NCBI GenBank assembly: GCA_030595125.1
Contig: JAUVDV010000009.1
Location: forward strand, 18,954 to 82,953
Length of the DNA: 64,000 bases
Direction: 5' to 3'
From: Deltaproteobacteria bacterium
GTDB lineage: Bacteria > Myxococcota_A > Polyangia > JAAYKL01
The notes beneath the pieces are model-generated. The model was given only the letters and a program-made list of their open reading frames with translations, was not told where the DNA came from and did no database searches. Below are positions 17,721 to 26,876 of the stretch, in pieces; position 1 is the first letter of the stretch, and the number at the start of each line of letters is the position of its first letter. Position numbers and translations under genes: made by a program.

Positions 17721-18856
17721 TTTTCTTTCTCCTTGGTATCGACGCAATGTTGACAGGTCATGTCCGGGACCTTGTAATTCCCTTTCATGTCGATTAGCTC
17801 CTTGTTTCTCCCGGCAAATCTACTTGAAATACTTCTTGCAATTGAGAGCACTATTAACCCCGAAAGAAGAATCGCCGAGAGCGTTTTCAGCCAGAACGGA
17901 AGCATTTCCATTCCGCCGGTCAGCAGGTTCATATCTTTGTCGGAAATTTTCCAGATATAGTCGACCAACAACCCGAAAAGAAGAGCGGTAACAATTATGG
18001 AAAACAGGTAGGTGAATAAGGTTCGTTTACCCAGTTTTCCAGAAACAAAGGCCAGGGTAGCGGTATTGGTAGCTGGACCGGCGATCAGAAAGATCAAACC
18101 TGCGCCGGGAGACATTCCCTTGATGACAAGAGAGGCAGCAATAGGAATCGAACCGGTGGCGCAGATATACATTGGAATCGAAATTACCAGCATGATGGGG
18201 TAAGCAAGCAGGGGATTGCCGAGGTATTGTTCAATGAAATCTCCCGGAATGAGAAATTCGATAACGCCGCCTGCAACAACCCCGATCAATATCCATTTGC
18301 CGGCATCATCGATCAATTCAATGAACCCATATTGGAAAATATTTTTTGTCTTTTCCAATAAGCCATGCGAATGGGGTTCCTCTATATTACAGATATTGCA
18401 GGAATATCCCCCGGGAGGTTCCATGTTTTCAATATCCTGCTTTTTGTCCAGAAGCCCGGTCAGAGAACCGCTCAGGATTCCGGCAAAAAAAGCCGCAATG
18501 GGCCTGATGATGGCAAACAAGGGCCCGAGCAGAGAATATGTCGCGAGGATGGAATCAACTCCCGTGGTCGGCGTGGAAGAAAGAAAAGATACCGTTGAAC
18601 CTCTACCCGCGCCCTCTTTTCGCAAGTAGGCGGCAACGGGAATTACTCCACAGGAGCACAGGGGCAAGGGAACTCCAAAAAGCGACGCCTTGGCAATTGC
18701 GCCCAATTTATTCCCAGATAAATGCCTGTAGATCTTCTCTCTTGGGATGATGAGATTCAGAACTCCGGCAATGAGAAAACCGAAAAGAAGATACGGCGAC
18801 ATTTCCAGAAGTAAAAACCAGATCGATTTTGAAATTCCTGTAAATATCTCATACAT
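17717..18856 (-). CDS. DUF318-type permease (ArsP / SO_0444-like metal efflux transporter)
   Basis: MSPYLLFGFLIAGVLNLIIPREKI, GVPLPLCSCGVIPVAAYLRKEGAGRGSTVSFLSSTPTTGVDSI; terminal MTCQHC. Confidence 0.85.
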   Translation of the reverse strand: MYEIFTGISKSIWFLLLEMSPYLLFGFLIAGVLNLIIPREKIYRHLSGNKLGAIAKASLFGVPLPLCSCGVIPVAAYLRKEGAGRGSTVSFLSSTPTTGVDSILATYSLLGPLFAIIRPIAAFFAGILSGSLTGLLDKKQDIENMEPPGGYSCNICNIEEPHSHGLLEKTKNIFQYGFIELIDDAGKWILIGVVAGGVIEFLIPGDFIEQYLGNPLLAYPIMLVISIPMYICATGSIPIAASLVIKGMSPGAGLIFLIAGPATNTATLAFVSGKLGKRTLFTYLFSIIVTALLFGLLVDYIWKISDKDMNLLTGGMEMLPFWLKTLSAILLSGLIVLSIARSISSRFAGRNKELIDMKGNYKVPDMTCQHCVDTKEKEK

Positions 18857-18864
18857 TACGATAC

Positions 18865-19269
18865 TTACTCAACAAAATCGGACAATTTTATTGTCTTGAA
18901 AGTCTGGTAAACATTATTTGAAATATTTTTTAGACCATCACCGAATATGCAAGTTTCAAAGGTGCACACCGCCTTATCAAGAGGGCAGTCATTCGGGACA
19001 ATTTGGGATTCCACAATCTCGTAAATATCAAGGAAGCTGATTTCTTCTGCGGGTTTGTTCAGCACAAACCCACCCAAGGGCCCCCGGAAAGATCTGACGA
19101 GCCCGCTCTTGCTCAGTCTCTGGAATATTTTGGCAAGGTGAGCCTCGGATGCATTTAATTTCTTCGCCAGGTACTTCACATTTGTTTTCCTGGGACTTTG
19201 GCGTGCCAGAATCGCCAGTCCGTGCAGAGCCAGCGAAGCACCTTCCGAAATATTGATAAAATGCGACAT
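18865..19269 (-). CDS. Rrf2 family regulator with Cys cluster
   Basis: ASLALHGLAILARQ...KYLAKKLNASEAHLAKIFQRLSKSGLVRSFRGPLGGF; NDCPLDKAVCTFETC. Confidence 0.9.
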   Translation of the reverse strand: MSHFINISEGASLALHGLAILARQSPRKTNVKYLAKKLNASEAHLAKIFQRLSKSGLVRSFRGPLGGFVLNKPAEEISFLDIYEIVESQIVPNDCPLDKAVCTFETCIFGDGLKNISNNVYQTFKTIKLSDFVE

Positions 19270-19290
19270 ATTAACCCCTAAACCCCAAAA

Positions 19291-19327
19291 CAGGTACCAG
19301 AATACCTGAAAGGGATCTTAATGTCAA
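19291..19327 (-). promoter_or_regulatory. Sigma70-type promoter with overlapping operator for the Rrf2 operon
   Basis: Minus strand TTGACA-N17-TATTCT; inverted repeat CAGGTA-ccagaa-TACCTG (19291-19308) overlaps the -10. Confidence 0.75.
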
Positions 19328-19402
19328 GGAGATTTGTGGCTTATAAATCCATGAGCCGGTTTTGTCTTTAAAAGTCTCAATAGACCAAATGGAGGTAAAC
19401 TG

Positions 19403-20392
19403 ATGACAAGAATAATTCCGCTGCTAATACTACTTGGCGCTCTGGCGATGTCCCTGACTCACTGCATCGAAAACGCGGACGGGAGTTCCGATTCGGACTC
19501 GGACTCTGACTCGGACAGCGATTCCGACTCTGATGGAGACAGCGATTCCGATTCCGACACTGATTCCGACACTGATTCCGATACCGATTCCGACACTGAT
19601 TCCGACACCGATTCCGACACTGACTGGGACACGGATCCACCCGACGACATAGGTCCGGCGGGTCAGTTCACAGAGTCCATCAGCGTTGATGGCGTGGGAC
19701 GCTCGTACCAACTCTACGTTCCCCAGTCGGCGGTCGATGACATGGGAACCGGGCCGGTACCGATGCTGATCGCCCTGCACGGTGCGGGCGACAGCGGTTC
19801 CAATTTTATCGCCGCTATTGACATGATCAGCACTGCCAGCACCAACGGGTTCATTCTTGTGGGTCCCGAGGGCTATAACTCAGGCTGGTTCGTCGAGAGC
19901 GCCGAGGGCTGGCCGGGAGCCGACGGCAACGCCAACTCTCTGAACAACGACGCGGAGTTTATGCTGCAGATCATTTCGGAAACAGGTGATTCCTACTGGG
20001 TGGATCACGACATGATCTATGCTGTGGGCCATTCGCGGGGAGCCGGCTTCACCGGGATGATGGCCATTTTCTCGGGAGGGCTGACCATCGCCTCCGGCAC
20101 CTGGTCGACTCCATTCGCCGCCTACGGCATCAATGCCGGATACGATGCGACCGGCGGTGCCCAGAGTCTTACCCCGGCAACTCCAAAACGACCCATCTGG
20201 ATCATTCACGGAGCTAGCGATTCAGTGGTTCCCTATTCGTACGGCGAGAGCTTCTACAACGATCTGAACGCCGCCGGATGGGACGTCGATTTCACCGGAG
20301 TGACGGGAGCATCTCACGTGTGGTTGTGGCGTGACACATACGGGCAGAACAACCAGGATCTCTGGGATTTCTTCGAGAGTAACGCCCTGTAA
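19403..20392 (+). CDS. (SD/TD)n-stalk lipoprotein with PHB-depolymerase/esterase-like domain
   Basis: LGALAMSLTHC lipobox, SDSDSDSDTDSDTD stalk, LIALHGAGDSGSN and GHSRGAG alpha/beta-hydrolase motifs. Confidence 0.85.
   Translation: MTRIIPLLILLGALAMSLTHCIENADGSSDSDSDSDSDSDSDSDGDSDSDSDTDSDTDSDTDSDTDSDTDSDTDWDTDPPDDIGPAGQFTESISVDGVGRSYQLYVPQSAVDDMGTGPVPMLIALHGAGDSGSNFIAAIDMISTASTNGFILVGPEGYNSGWFVESAEGWPGADGNANSLNNDAEFMLQIISETGDSYWVDHDMIYAVGHSRGAGFTGMMAIFSGGLTIASGTWSTPFAAYGINAGYDATGGAQSLTPATPKRPIWIIHGASDSVVPYSYGESFYNDLNAAGWDVDFTGVTGASHVWLWRDTYGQNNQDLWDFFESNAL
19487..19636 (+). repeat. Hexanucleotide (GAYWSN)n tract encoding SD/TD stalk (approximate bounds)
   Basis: gattccgacactgattccgacactgattccgatacc... 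Confidence 0.85.
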
Positions 20393-20401
20393 GAGGTGAG
20401 A

Positions 20402-21406
20402 TCAGATAGCGATTCCGAATCCTATCCTCACGCCCGCGCCGACCCACCAGCCTCCGAAAGTCACGTCGTCGTCGTCGCGTACTTGCGCCACAACTACCGG
20501 CAGGCCGTATCCGCCCTGGAGGCAGAGGCCGATGGTGGTACGGCCGAGCAGCAATGTTGGAGCCACCTCGATCCGCGCCTCGCCCGCGCCGCCGGCGGAA
20601 ACCCTCTCGACAAAGGCCTCGGAATCTCTGGCTCGCCCCTCGATGCGCGCGTACCCCCCCATGAGCAATACCCTGGCGTCCAGTTGAAAACGATGCACGA
20701 TCACCAGCAATCCGGAGATCCCCAGACCGGCCGTTACTGCGAGGGCTCCCACCTCTCCGCCCAGCCTGTCCACGTTCGAGCCCTCCACGTCGATGGCCGC
20801 AACCAGGGCTACTCTCTTGCTAAATCGATAGACGAAGTCGATCTCGCCGTACCCGCCGACGAGCGCCTTGCCCGATCCGAGAGCCCGCGCCCTTATACCG
20901 CCCCCGATCTCGAGATCCAGGCGAACCTGATCTGTGGACTTGGGTTGGGGTTCCGGGGGGGGCGCTGGTGGCTCCGGAGTCGTTGGCGCCACAACAGGCG
21001 GAGGATTGTCCTCTTCCAGCCTCCACAGGGCGCCGGCAAACTGGGCAATGATTAGGGCGATCTGACGCTCTTCGCCCTCGTCCAGTTTCTCCGGCGCAGG
21101 CACCGTTCGCTGTATTTTCTGGGTTCGCTCGGGATTGAAGACATTGACGATCACGCTTGTCTCATCGCAAAACAGTTCAATAGAAAGCGGAGGCAGATTC
21201 TCGACGTTTTCCACCGAGGCCAGTTCCAGATATAGCAATCGCTTGATTTCTTCCCCATCGAGATGCTCACACTCCTGAATGCTCAGGGGAAACGGCTGTA
21301 CGCGGCCTTCGGCGGCAACCGCTCCGGCCGAGGCGAATACAATGCAGAGCAACGAGGTGGCCACAAGGGGCGCCCTCGCCGGGAAATGGGTTTTACTTAA
21401 GATCAC
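20402..21406 (-). CDS. Exported hypothetical protein (outer-membrane-like C-terminus)
   Basis: N-terminal signal sequence; 4-bp overlap with FecR gene; C-terminal beta-rich alternation. Confidence 0.55.
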   Translation of the reverse strand: MILSKTHFPARAPLVATSLLCIVFASAGAVAAEGRVQPFPLSIQECEHLDGEEIKRLLYLELASVENVENLPPLSIELFCDETSVIVNVFNPERTQKIQRTVPAPEKLDEGEERQIALIIAQFAGALWRLEEDNPPPVVAPTTPEPPAPPPEPQPKSTDQVRLDLEIGGGIRARALGSGKALVGGYGEIDFVYRFSKRVALVAAIDVEGSNVDRLGGEVGALAVTAGLGISGLLVIVHRFQLDARVLLMGGYARIEGRARDSEAFVERVSAGGAGEARIEVAPTLLLGRTTIGLCLQGGYGLPVVVAQVRDDDDVTFGGWWVGAGVRIGFGIAI

Positions 21407-22491
21407 TGAGTGATTTTACGCATACGATCGGCGTAAGGTCCATCCGGAAACTTATCCAGGTATCGCCTTGCGGCATTGTTGGCCTCCCGCAGGTGTCCGA
21501 TCCTGTCGAGGGAGATTGCCTCCTGGAAGTGGGCATCCTCCGCGAGAGTGCCTCTCGGCGAACTTCTCCAGCACTTGCGGAATGCCCGGGCAGCGTCCAC
21601 GTATCGGCCTCGCTGACTCTCTACCTTGCCGAGGGTGTAGAGCACGCTGACTACTCTCCCGTCCCCCGGGTATATAGTCACCAGCTTGTGGAGCAATTTT
21701 GCCGCCAGGTTGTTGTCTCCCCGTTTGCGTGCCCGATCCACCTCCCGCATCAGATAGGAGAATGATGGGACGCTTTCGTCGTACTGCTTGGGGGCTCCTT
21801 CAACTACGGAGACGGTTCCTTTTATCAGGGGCGCTTCCGGTTCTTCATCGACCGAGGCCACGCTCTGCTCGTTGGAACGATCCCGGCCGGCCAGCACGAT
21901 TTCCTCGCCCGCCGTCAGCTCCACTACACCGGATCCGCTGTCGACAATCACCACTCCCCGCTCCACCTTCACCCTGACGTCGGTGATATCCACCTCCACT
22001 ATAAACACCGTTCCTACAACCCTCACCTCGACACCGCCTGCGTTCACCAGGAACTCGCGGCCAGGGATCTTCTTTACCTGATATCGAACCTGTCCGTTCT
22101 TGTGCCAGATCTTCACTGCGGACATCGACTGCTCCTCGACATCCACTTCCGCCGTCGTGAGATAGGTGGCCGTGGAGCCGTCGAGGAACCTGAACTGAGA
22201 CAAACCGGCCTTTGAACCTTGTCCCGGGCCCAGGCCGGCGATGTCCAGTTTGGTATTCTCGGGCACCGCCGGGTGCGTTCCGTCGTCGAACATGAACATG
22301 AACAGCCCCAGGATCGCCAGCACCGCAGCCGCAATTGCCGCCGCAACCACGAGCCTGGGCCTCGATACCGCTTTCCTGGATTCTCGACGGTGAGAGAGTA
22401 GCCTGGTAAGGACACGGCGTTCTGTTACCGCGTCCCACCTCGCCTCCTCGATGCCGGTCTTCCAGGCTTCTATTGCATTATCAAGATTCAT
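21403..22491 (-). CDS. FecR-domain protein with TPR-like C-terminus
   Basis: Single TM, FRFLDGSTATYLTTAEVDVEEQ...FLVNAGGVEVRVVGTVFIVEV FecR-type; C-terminal tetratricopeptide-like. Confidence 0.8.
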   Translation of the reverse strand: MNLDNAIEAWKTGIEEARWDAVTERRVLTRLLSHRRESRKAVSRPRLVVAAAIAAAVLAILGLFMFMFDDGTHPAVPENTKLDIAGLGPGQGSKAGLSQFRFLDGSTATYLTTAEVDVEEQSMSAVKIWHKNGQVRYQVKKIPGREFLVNAGGVEVRVVGTVFIVEVDITDVRVKVERGVVIVDSGSGVVELTAGEEIVLAGRDRSNEQSVASVDEEPEAPLIKGTVSVVEGAPKQYDESVPSFSYLMREVDRARKRGDNNLAAKLLHKLVTIYPGDGRVVSVLYTLGKVESQRGRYVDAARAFRKCWRSSPRGTLAEDAHFQEAISLDRIGHLREANNAARRYLDKFPDGPYADRMRKITQ

Positions 22492-23032
22492 TCATTTTTT
22501 CCCTGATTGTTTGTTCCGATTTGTTGATACGCCTCTTCACCGTGGCCACGGAGATCCCGCACACCTCGGCGATCTCCCCCAGGGATCGCTCTTCTAAACG
22601 TCGCAATATCCAGGGGTACAACAGTTTCGTCGGCATGCCTTCCATTGCTCTCACAAGATCCAGGGGTACCGGACGTTCCCTGGGATCGTAGCTCTGGTCC
22701 GTTTCTTTCGAGGCCCAGAAATGTAAAAATCCGATGCGCCTCTTCCTGGCTGACCGGCGCCGGGCGAGTCTCACGGCAATCTTCACCAGCCAGGTTCTGA
22801 AATATTCGGGTTCCCTCAGGCCAATCATTTTCTCCGACGCGGTGACGAACACCTCCTGGACCTGGTCTTCCAGTTCGCCATCGTCACCCGTTATCCCGTA
22901 AATGACACCGGCAATGTATCGTGCGTGCCTGGAGTACAGGGCTGTGAACGCACGATCATCTCCGCGCCTTGCGCCTTCTACAAGAACGGCATCGCTTTCG
23001 TGGGCGGCGATAAGTTTTGCTGAAGTACCCAT
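22481..23032 (-). CDS. ECF-type RNA polymerase sigma factor
   Basis: DRAFTALYSRHARYIAGVIYGITGDDGELEDQVQEVFVTASEK; EERSLGEIAEVCGISVATVKRRINKS. Confidence 0.92.
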   Translation of the reverse strand: MGTSAKLIAAHESDAVLVEGARRGDDRAFTALYSRHARYIAGVIYGITGDDGELEDQVQEVFVTASEKMIGLREPEYFRTWLVKIAVRLARRRSARKRRIGFLHFWASKETDQSYDPRERPVPLDLVRAMEGMPTKLLYPWILRRLEERSLGEIAEVCGISVATVKRRINKSEQTIREKMNES

Positions 23033-23085
23033 GTTGCCCTATTGAGCGCCCCCGAAGGTGAAACGGCTCATTTCCAGACACGCTA

Positions 23086-23105
23086 AAATTATGATAACAT
23101 AATTT
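23086..23105. promoter_or_regulatory. Inverted repeat in divergent intergenic region next to the ECF sigma gene
   Basis: AAATTATG-ataa-CATAATTT. Confidence 0.45.
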
Positions 23106-23110
23106 AGGCA

Positions 23111-23806
23111 ATGGTTGAGAATCTCACATCTCCTGCGAGAACATCACCCTTCCGAGGAATGAGCCTCTGTCTAGCCCTTCTTTGCTGGCTTGCGTCCTGT
23201 TCCATCGTGGAGGTACTGGCGCCTCTGGACGGAGAGAATTCCGGGGATTCCGACTCCGATTCGGACACCGATACCGACACGGATATCGACACCGATTCCG
23301 ATACGGAGCCCGACCCCGACTGTCCCGAGATGCCGGACGACGCCTGCGACAATATCAGCATTGTTGGAGGTGTGAACTGCGAGAATCCGGCGTACATCGG
23401 CAGGGCCATGGTGGGGGGCGGATTGGGGATGAATGACACCCTGGTGGGGGCCTTTGACAATGACCAGGCATGTTCGGGGAACGGCGGTGACCAGTTTTAC
23501 AAGCTGTACATCCTCGCGGGTGAGACACTCATAGTCTTTCATACCGTAAATACACCTGGAGCGTATGTGCCCGTCGTCGCCGTGTTCAAGACATCAGATC
23601 CGTGCCTGGCGACGGGTTGCAACAAGCTGGTTGCTTGTGACGAGAACCTCGATGGAGACGAAACCGCCTCCATAAGCGGCTATACCTCCACCAGCAGCAG
23701 CTGGCACATCATCAAGATAGACAGCCAGGAGGACCTCACGGGTGTGGGAGATCATTCCATCAATGTGGTTCTACAATGTCTTAGTCCGGTTGATTGTGAT
23801 TGTTGA
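23111..23806 (+). CDS. (SD/TD)n-stalk lipoprotein, unknown C-terminal domain
   Basis: LALLCWLASC lipobox; SDSDSDTDTDTDIDTDSDTE stalk (start codon uncertain). Confidence 0.75.
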   Translation: MVENLTSPARTSPFRGMSLCLALLCWLASCSIVEVLAPLDGENSGDSDSDSDTDTDTDIDTDSDTEPDPDCPEMPDDACDNISIVGGVNCENPAYIGRAMVGGGLGMNDTLVGAFDNDQACSGNGGDQFYKLYILAGETLIVFHTVNTPGAYVPVVAVFKTSDPCLATGCNKLVACDENLDGDETASISGYTSTSSSWHIIKIDSQEDLTGVGDHSINVVLQCLSPVDCDC

Positions 23807-23853
23807 GCCGATTTTCGATCAACGTGACTCAATATTCGCATGGAGGTGAAACC

Positions 23854-24711
23854 ATGAATAGACTAATGCCCTTGATGTTACTTCTTGCAGCCCTGGCGAT
23901 GACGATGGTCCAGTGTATTGAAGACGGCTCCGATTCCGGGAGCGACAGCGACTCGGATAGCGACTCGGACGGCGACTCGGATTCCGACGGCGACACGGAC
24001 TCGGATACGGATTCGGACACGGACTCCGACGGCGACCTGGTCCCGCCTGCCGGGGGTTCTTCCGGCGGCAGCGGCGGCAGCTCTACCAGCTCCACGGGCA
24101 CAACAGTGACCGCCGGGAGTTTAACCTATCGGATCATCGCTACATCTTCCATAGGCGATCCCGCCAAATTCATGCTTGTCTACAGCGGGACCGAGGGCGG
24201 CGCCATGATGATGCAGAACATCGCCCAGTTCGTGGGCGCCGACTACTACGGCATGGGATCTACTATCGTCGCGATCCTCAGCGGCGACGACTACTTCTCC
24301 GACGGCACTGCCGGGGCTGCGGACGGCGTTACTGTCATTGACGATGTACGTTCCAAGTACAATGTCGACAACGACCGAACCTACCTTCTGAGTGAATCAG
24401 CCGGCACCACCTCGGGGTTGGAGATCGGGTTTCACGTCCGACAGTCCTACTTCGCGGCATTCTGGGCCAACGATGTCAACGCCCAGGACTCGCCCGGGGA
24501 GACGGCGAGCGAGCTGGGGTTCGAGCCATGGGGCAACGCCGGTCCCGGTGGAGATTTCCCCGATGCCAATGCCATAGTTCAGGCAATGGATACTGCGGGC
24601 TATCGCCTTCCCTCCGATGCTCCGTACTCCGGAACGGGCGCCTCCACGCACGGTTCTTCCGAGCAATTCATGGCGGCCATTCAGTTCTTCGATGGCAAGA
24701 GTCGTCAATAA
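23854..24711 (+). CDS. (SD/TD)n-stalk lipoprotein, alpha/beta-hydrolase-like
   Basis: LLAALAMTMVQCIEDG lipobox, SDSDSDSDGDSDSDGDTD stalk; YLLSESAGTTSG nucleophile-elbow-like motif. Confidence 0.8.
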   Translation: MNRLMPLMLLLAALAMTMVQCIEDGSDSGSDSDSDSDSDGDSDSDGDTDSDTDSDTDSDGDLVPPAGGSSGGSGGSSTSSTGTTVTAGSLTYRIIATSSIGDPAKFMLVYSGTEGGAMMMQNIAQFVGADYYGMGSTIVAILSGDDYFSDGTAGAADGVTVIDDVRSKYNVDNDRTYLLSESAGTTSGLEIGFHVRQSYFAAFWANDVNAQDSPGETASELGFEPWGNAGPGGDFPDANAIVQAMDTAGYRLPSDAPYSGTGASTHGSSEQFMAAIQFFDGKSRQ

Positions 24712-24741
24712 AGAACAATTGTTTCACGAGGAGGAAAAACC

Positions 24742-25416
24742 ATGAAGAGACTGTTGCTTATCAACCTGATCTTGACGACGCTGACAGTTGCGGTAGCAGG
24801 ATGCGACGAAGACGGGCCCGTCGATGGCTATTCGGGAGACTCGGATAGCGACTCGGATTCGGACTCCGACTCCGATTCTGATTCCGACACAGATTCGGAC
24901 GGAGACACTGACTCTGATTCCGATTCCGACACGGATTCCGATACCGACACGGACGTGACAGCCAACCCGCCCAGCTATGGTTCGGGCACCACGATGGACG
25001 TGCATGACATGGCCGACTGGGTCAACTCGCAGCGCCAGGGCTACGAGCCCCATGACAGATACTGGGGCATCCCGTTCAGCAACGACCATTTCCACGCGGT
25101 GTTCACATGGCCCATCGTGATGACCTGGGACGATGGGACGGCCGCCATCGCGCAGAACGAGGCCGACTCCATCGCCTCGGGGAACGCTCCTTCTCTCACG
25201 TCGGTGGAAGGCGGAATCATCTACATAAGCGGCCCGTGCACCTCTCCCCATATGGTGCACACGAGCGAGGGGACGATGAGCAGCGTGAACCCCTTCATGA
25301 GGATGGCGGCCTACTACCACGACTTCGGCGGCGAGGGGCCGGTGCTGGACAAGATTGGCATAGGCGCCTCGGACAACGGCGACGGATCCACCGCCTGGGT
25401 GCTGGCCTTTAACTAA
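24742..25416 (+). CDS. (SD/TD)n-stalk lipoprotein, possible CAP-like domain
   Basis: LTVAVAGCDEDG lipobox, SDSDSDSDSDSDTDSDGD stalk; ADWVNSQRQG...MTWDDGTAAIAQNEADSIASG weakly CAP-like. Confidence 0.7.
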   Translation: MKRLLLINLILTTLTVAVAGCDEDGPVDGYSGDSDSDSDSDSDSDSDSDTDSDGDTDSDSDSDTDSDTDTDVTANPPSYGSGTTMDVHDMADWVNSQRQGYEPHDRYWGIPFSNDHFHAVFTWPIVMTWDDGTAAIAQNEADSIASGNAPSLTSVEGGIIYISGPCTSPHMVHTSEGTMSSVNPFMRMAAYYHDFGGEGPVLDKIGIGASDNGDGSTAWVLAFN

Positions 25417-25425
25417 TATTCACAT

Positions 25426-26730
25426 CTAGTTCGCGAGGTCGATGGTGAGCTCCTTGTCGGCAGGGTCGGCGTCATTGTAGAGCTTGGTGATGAGCCCTCC
25501 CACGAGGATCATCACACCGCCCTGGGAGGTGATCTCCGAGACCGCCTGCTGCGCCTCGGTTGTGTACTCCTCGTCCCCCAGCATGTGGGCTTTCCACGCG
25601 TCCTTCATGGCCGGCATGGCGAATGCTGTCTGGGCGGCGGATAGGCCGAAGGTCTGGGCCATGTCGGTGAGGTAGGATTCGAAGGCGATGTCCAGCTGTC
25701 CCTGCGCCCACGTGTCCAGATCCTGCCCGCCGGTATCGAAATCGAACTCATTTGTGGTGGCCGTCGTCATCTCCACCTTTCCGTCCTCGTGGAAGGTCAC
25801 GATACGATAAGGGAAGGGCCAGATGGACAGGCAGGCGGTTTCCGCGTCGTAGATTGTTGCGCCGTCGGTTTCCAGCATCGACACGTCCATGGTGTGGTAG
25901 TGGCCCGTGAAGACCAGTGGAATTCCGGAGCCTGCCAGCTCCTGGGCCACCGCGTCGTGATCATCCACCAGAAATCCGGAGAAATAGGTATCCTGTGAGT
26001 CCACGTGCTCCACAAGACCATGGTGCATCATCGCCACGGGGAACGACCCTTCGGAGAGAGCTTCGACCGCCTGATCGGTGGCCCAGGCGACCGTATCGTC
26101 GGAGAAGGCGCCATTGAGGTGGTAACCGGTCGTGTAAAGGCACGAGTCGAGCATCAGGAAGCGGACGCCGGGCAGGGGCTCCACCGAGTAGCTGAGGGAG
26201 TTTGGATCGGTTGACACCGCCTCTGAGGGGCCCAGGTCGGAGTAGATCTCGGAGAACTCTTCGGGAGTGATGTCGGGAACCGCGTCCTGGAATGTTTCGT
26301 AGCTGACCGCATACTGGTTGTTGACGTCGTGATTGCCGGGCACCACGTAGACCCCGATGCCGGTAGCTTCCAGCCCCTCCAGGAGCTGGGCCACTATTTG
26401 ATGGGATTCGGCGGCGCCGTTGCTGGTGAGATCTCCCGAGATGAGGACCAGATCCACGTCCGAAACCGCGAGATTCTCTACCGTCGCTTCCAGTATCGCT
26501 TCGCTCGCAGCCACCAGCCTGGTCTCTGCCTGGAGGCCTTGCGCCGCCTGGTCAGACATTCCCAGGGTTTCTGCGTAAAGGTGTGTATCGGAGAGAACCG
26601 CCACGACCAGCGGGAAAGCCAACCCCTCGCCGCCGCCGTCCGGACCGGCGTCAACCGCCTTCGATTCATCCTTGTCGCAACCCAGCGCGAGGAGCATGGC
26701 GCATCCGAGCATAATGGAAATGATCTTCAT
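25426..26730 (-). CDS. Calcineurin-like metallophosphoesterase lipoprotein
   Basis: LGCAMLLALGCDKD lipobox; VVAVLSDTHLY, LISGDLTSNG, VPGNHDVNN, MMHHGLVEH, FTGHYHTMD motifs. Confidence 0.92.
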   Translation of the reverse strand: MKIISIMLGCAMLLALGCDKDESKAVDAGPDGGGEGLAFPLVVAVLSDTHLYAETLGMSDQAAQGLQAETRLVAASEAILEATVENLAVSDVDLVLISGDLTSNGAAESHQIVAQLLEGLEATGIGVYVVPGNHDVNNQYAVSYETFQDAVPDITPEEFSEIYSDLGPSEAVSTDPNSLSYSVEPLPGVRFLMLDSCLYTTGYHLNGAFSDDTVAWATDQAVEALSEGSFPVAMMHHGLVEHVDSQDTYFSGFLVDDHDAVAQELAGSGIPLVFTGHYHTMDVSMLETDGATIYDAETACLSIWPFPYRIVTFHEDGKVEMTTATTNEFDFDTGGQDLDTWAQGQLDIAFESYLTDMAQTFGLSAAQTAFAMPAMKDAWKAHMLGDEEYTTEAQQAVSEITSQGGVMILVGGLITKLYNDADPADKELTIDLAN

Positions 26731-26876
26731 GAAGCCTCCTTGTGCAAACCCAGTGCGATCAATATCGAGTTTCGGATGTCCCGGCAGCACTTATCTGCCT
26801 GGACAGAGGTAACGTGCGGAGAATTCTTTTTTGTGGCATTCTAAAACTATCTTAATGAAAAACAGGAGTGTTGAGT

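Noticed and set aside
19487-19636. CRISPR or satellite interpretation of the SD/TD tracts
   Set aside because: 6-bp coding periodicity maintained in the lipoprotein reading frame explains them
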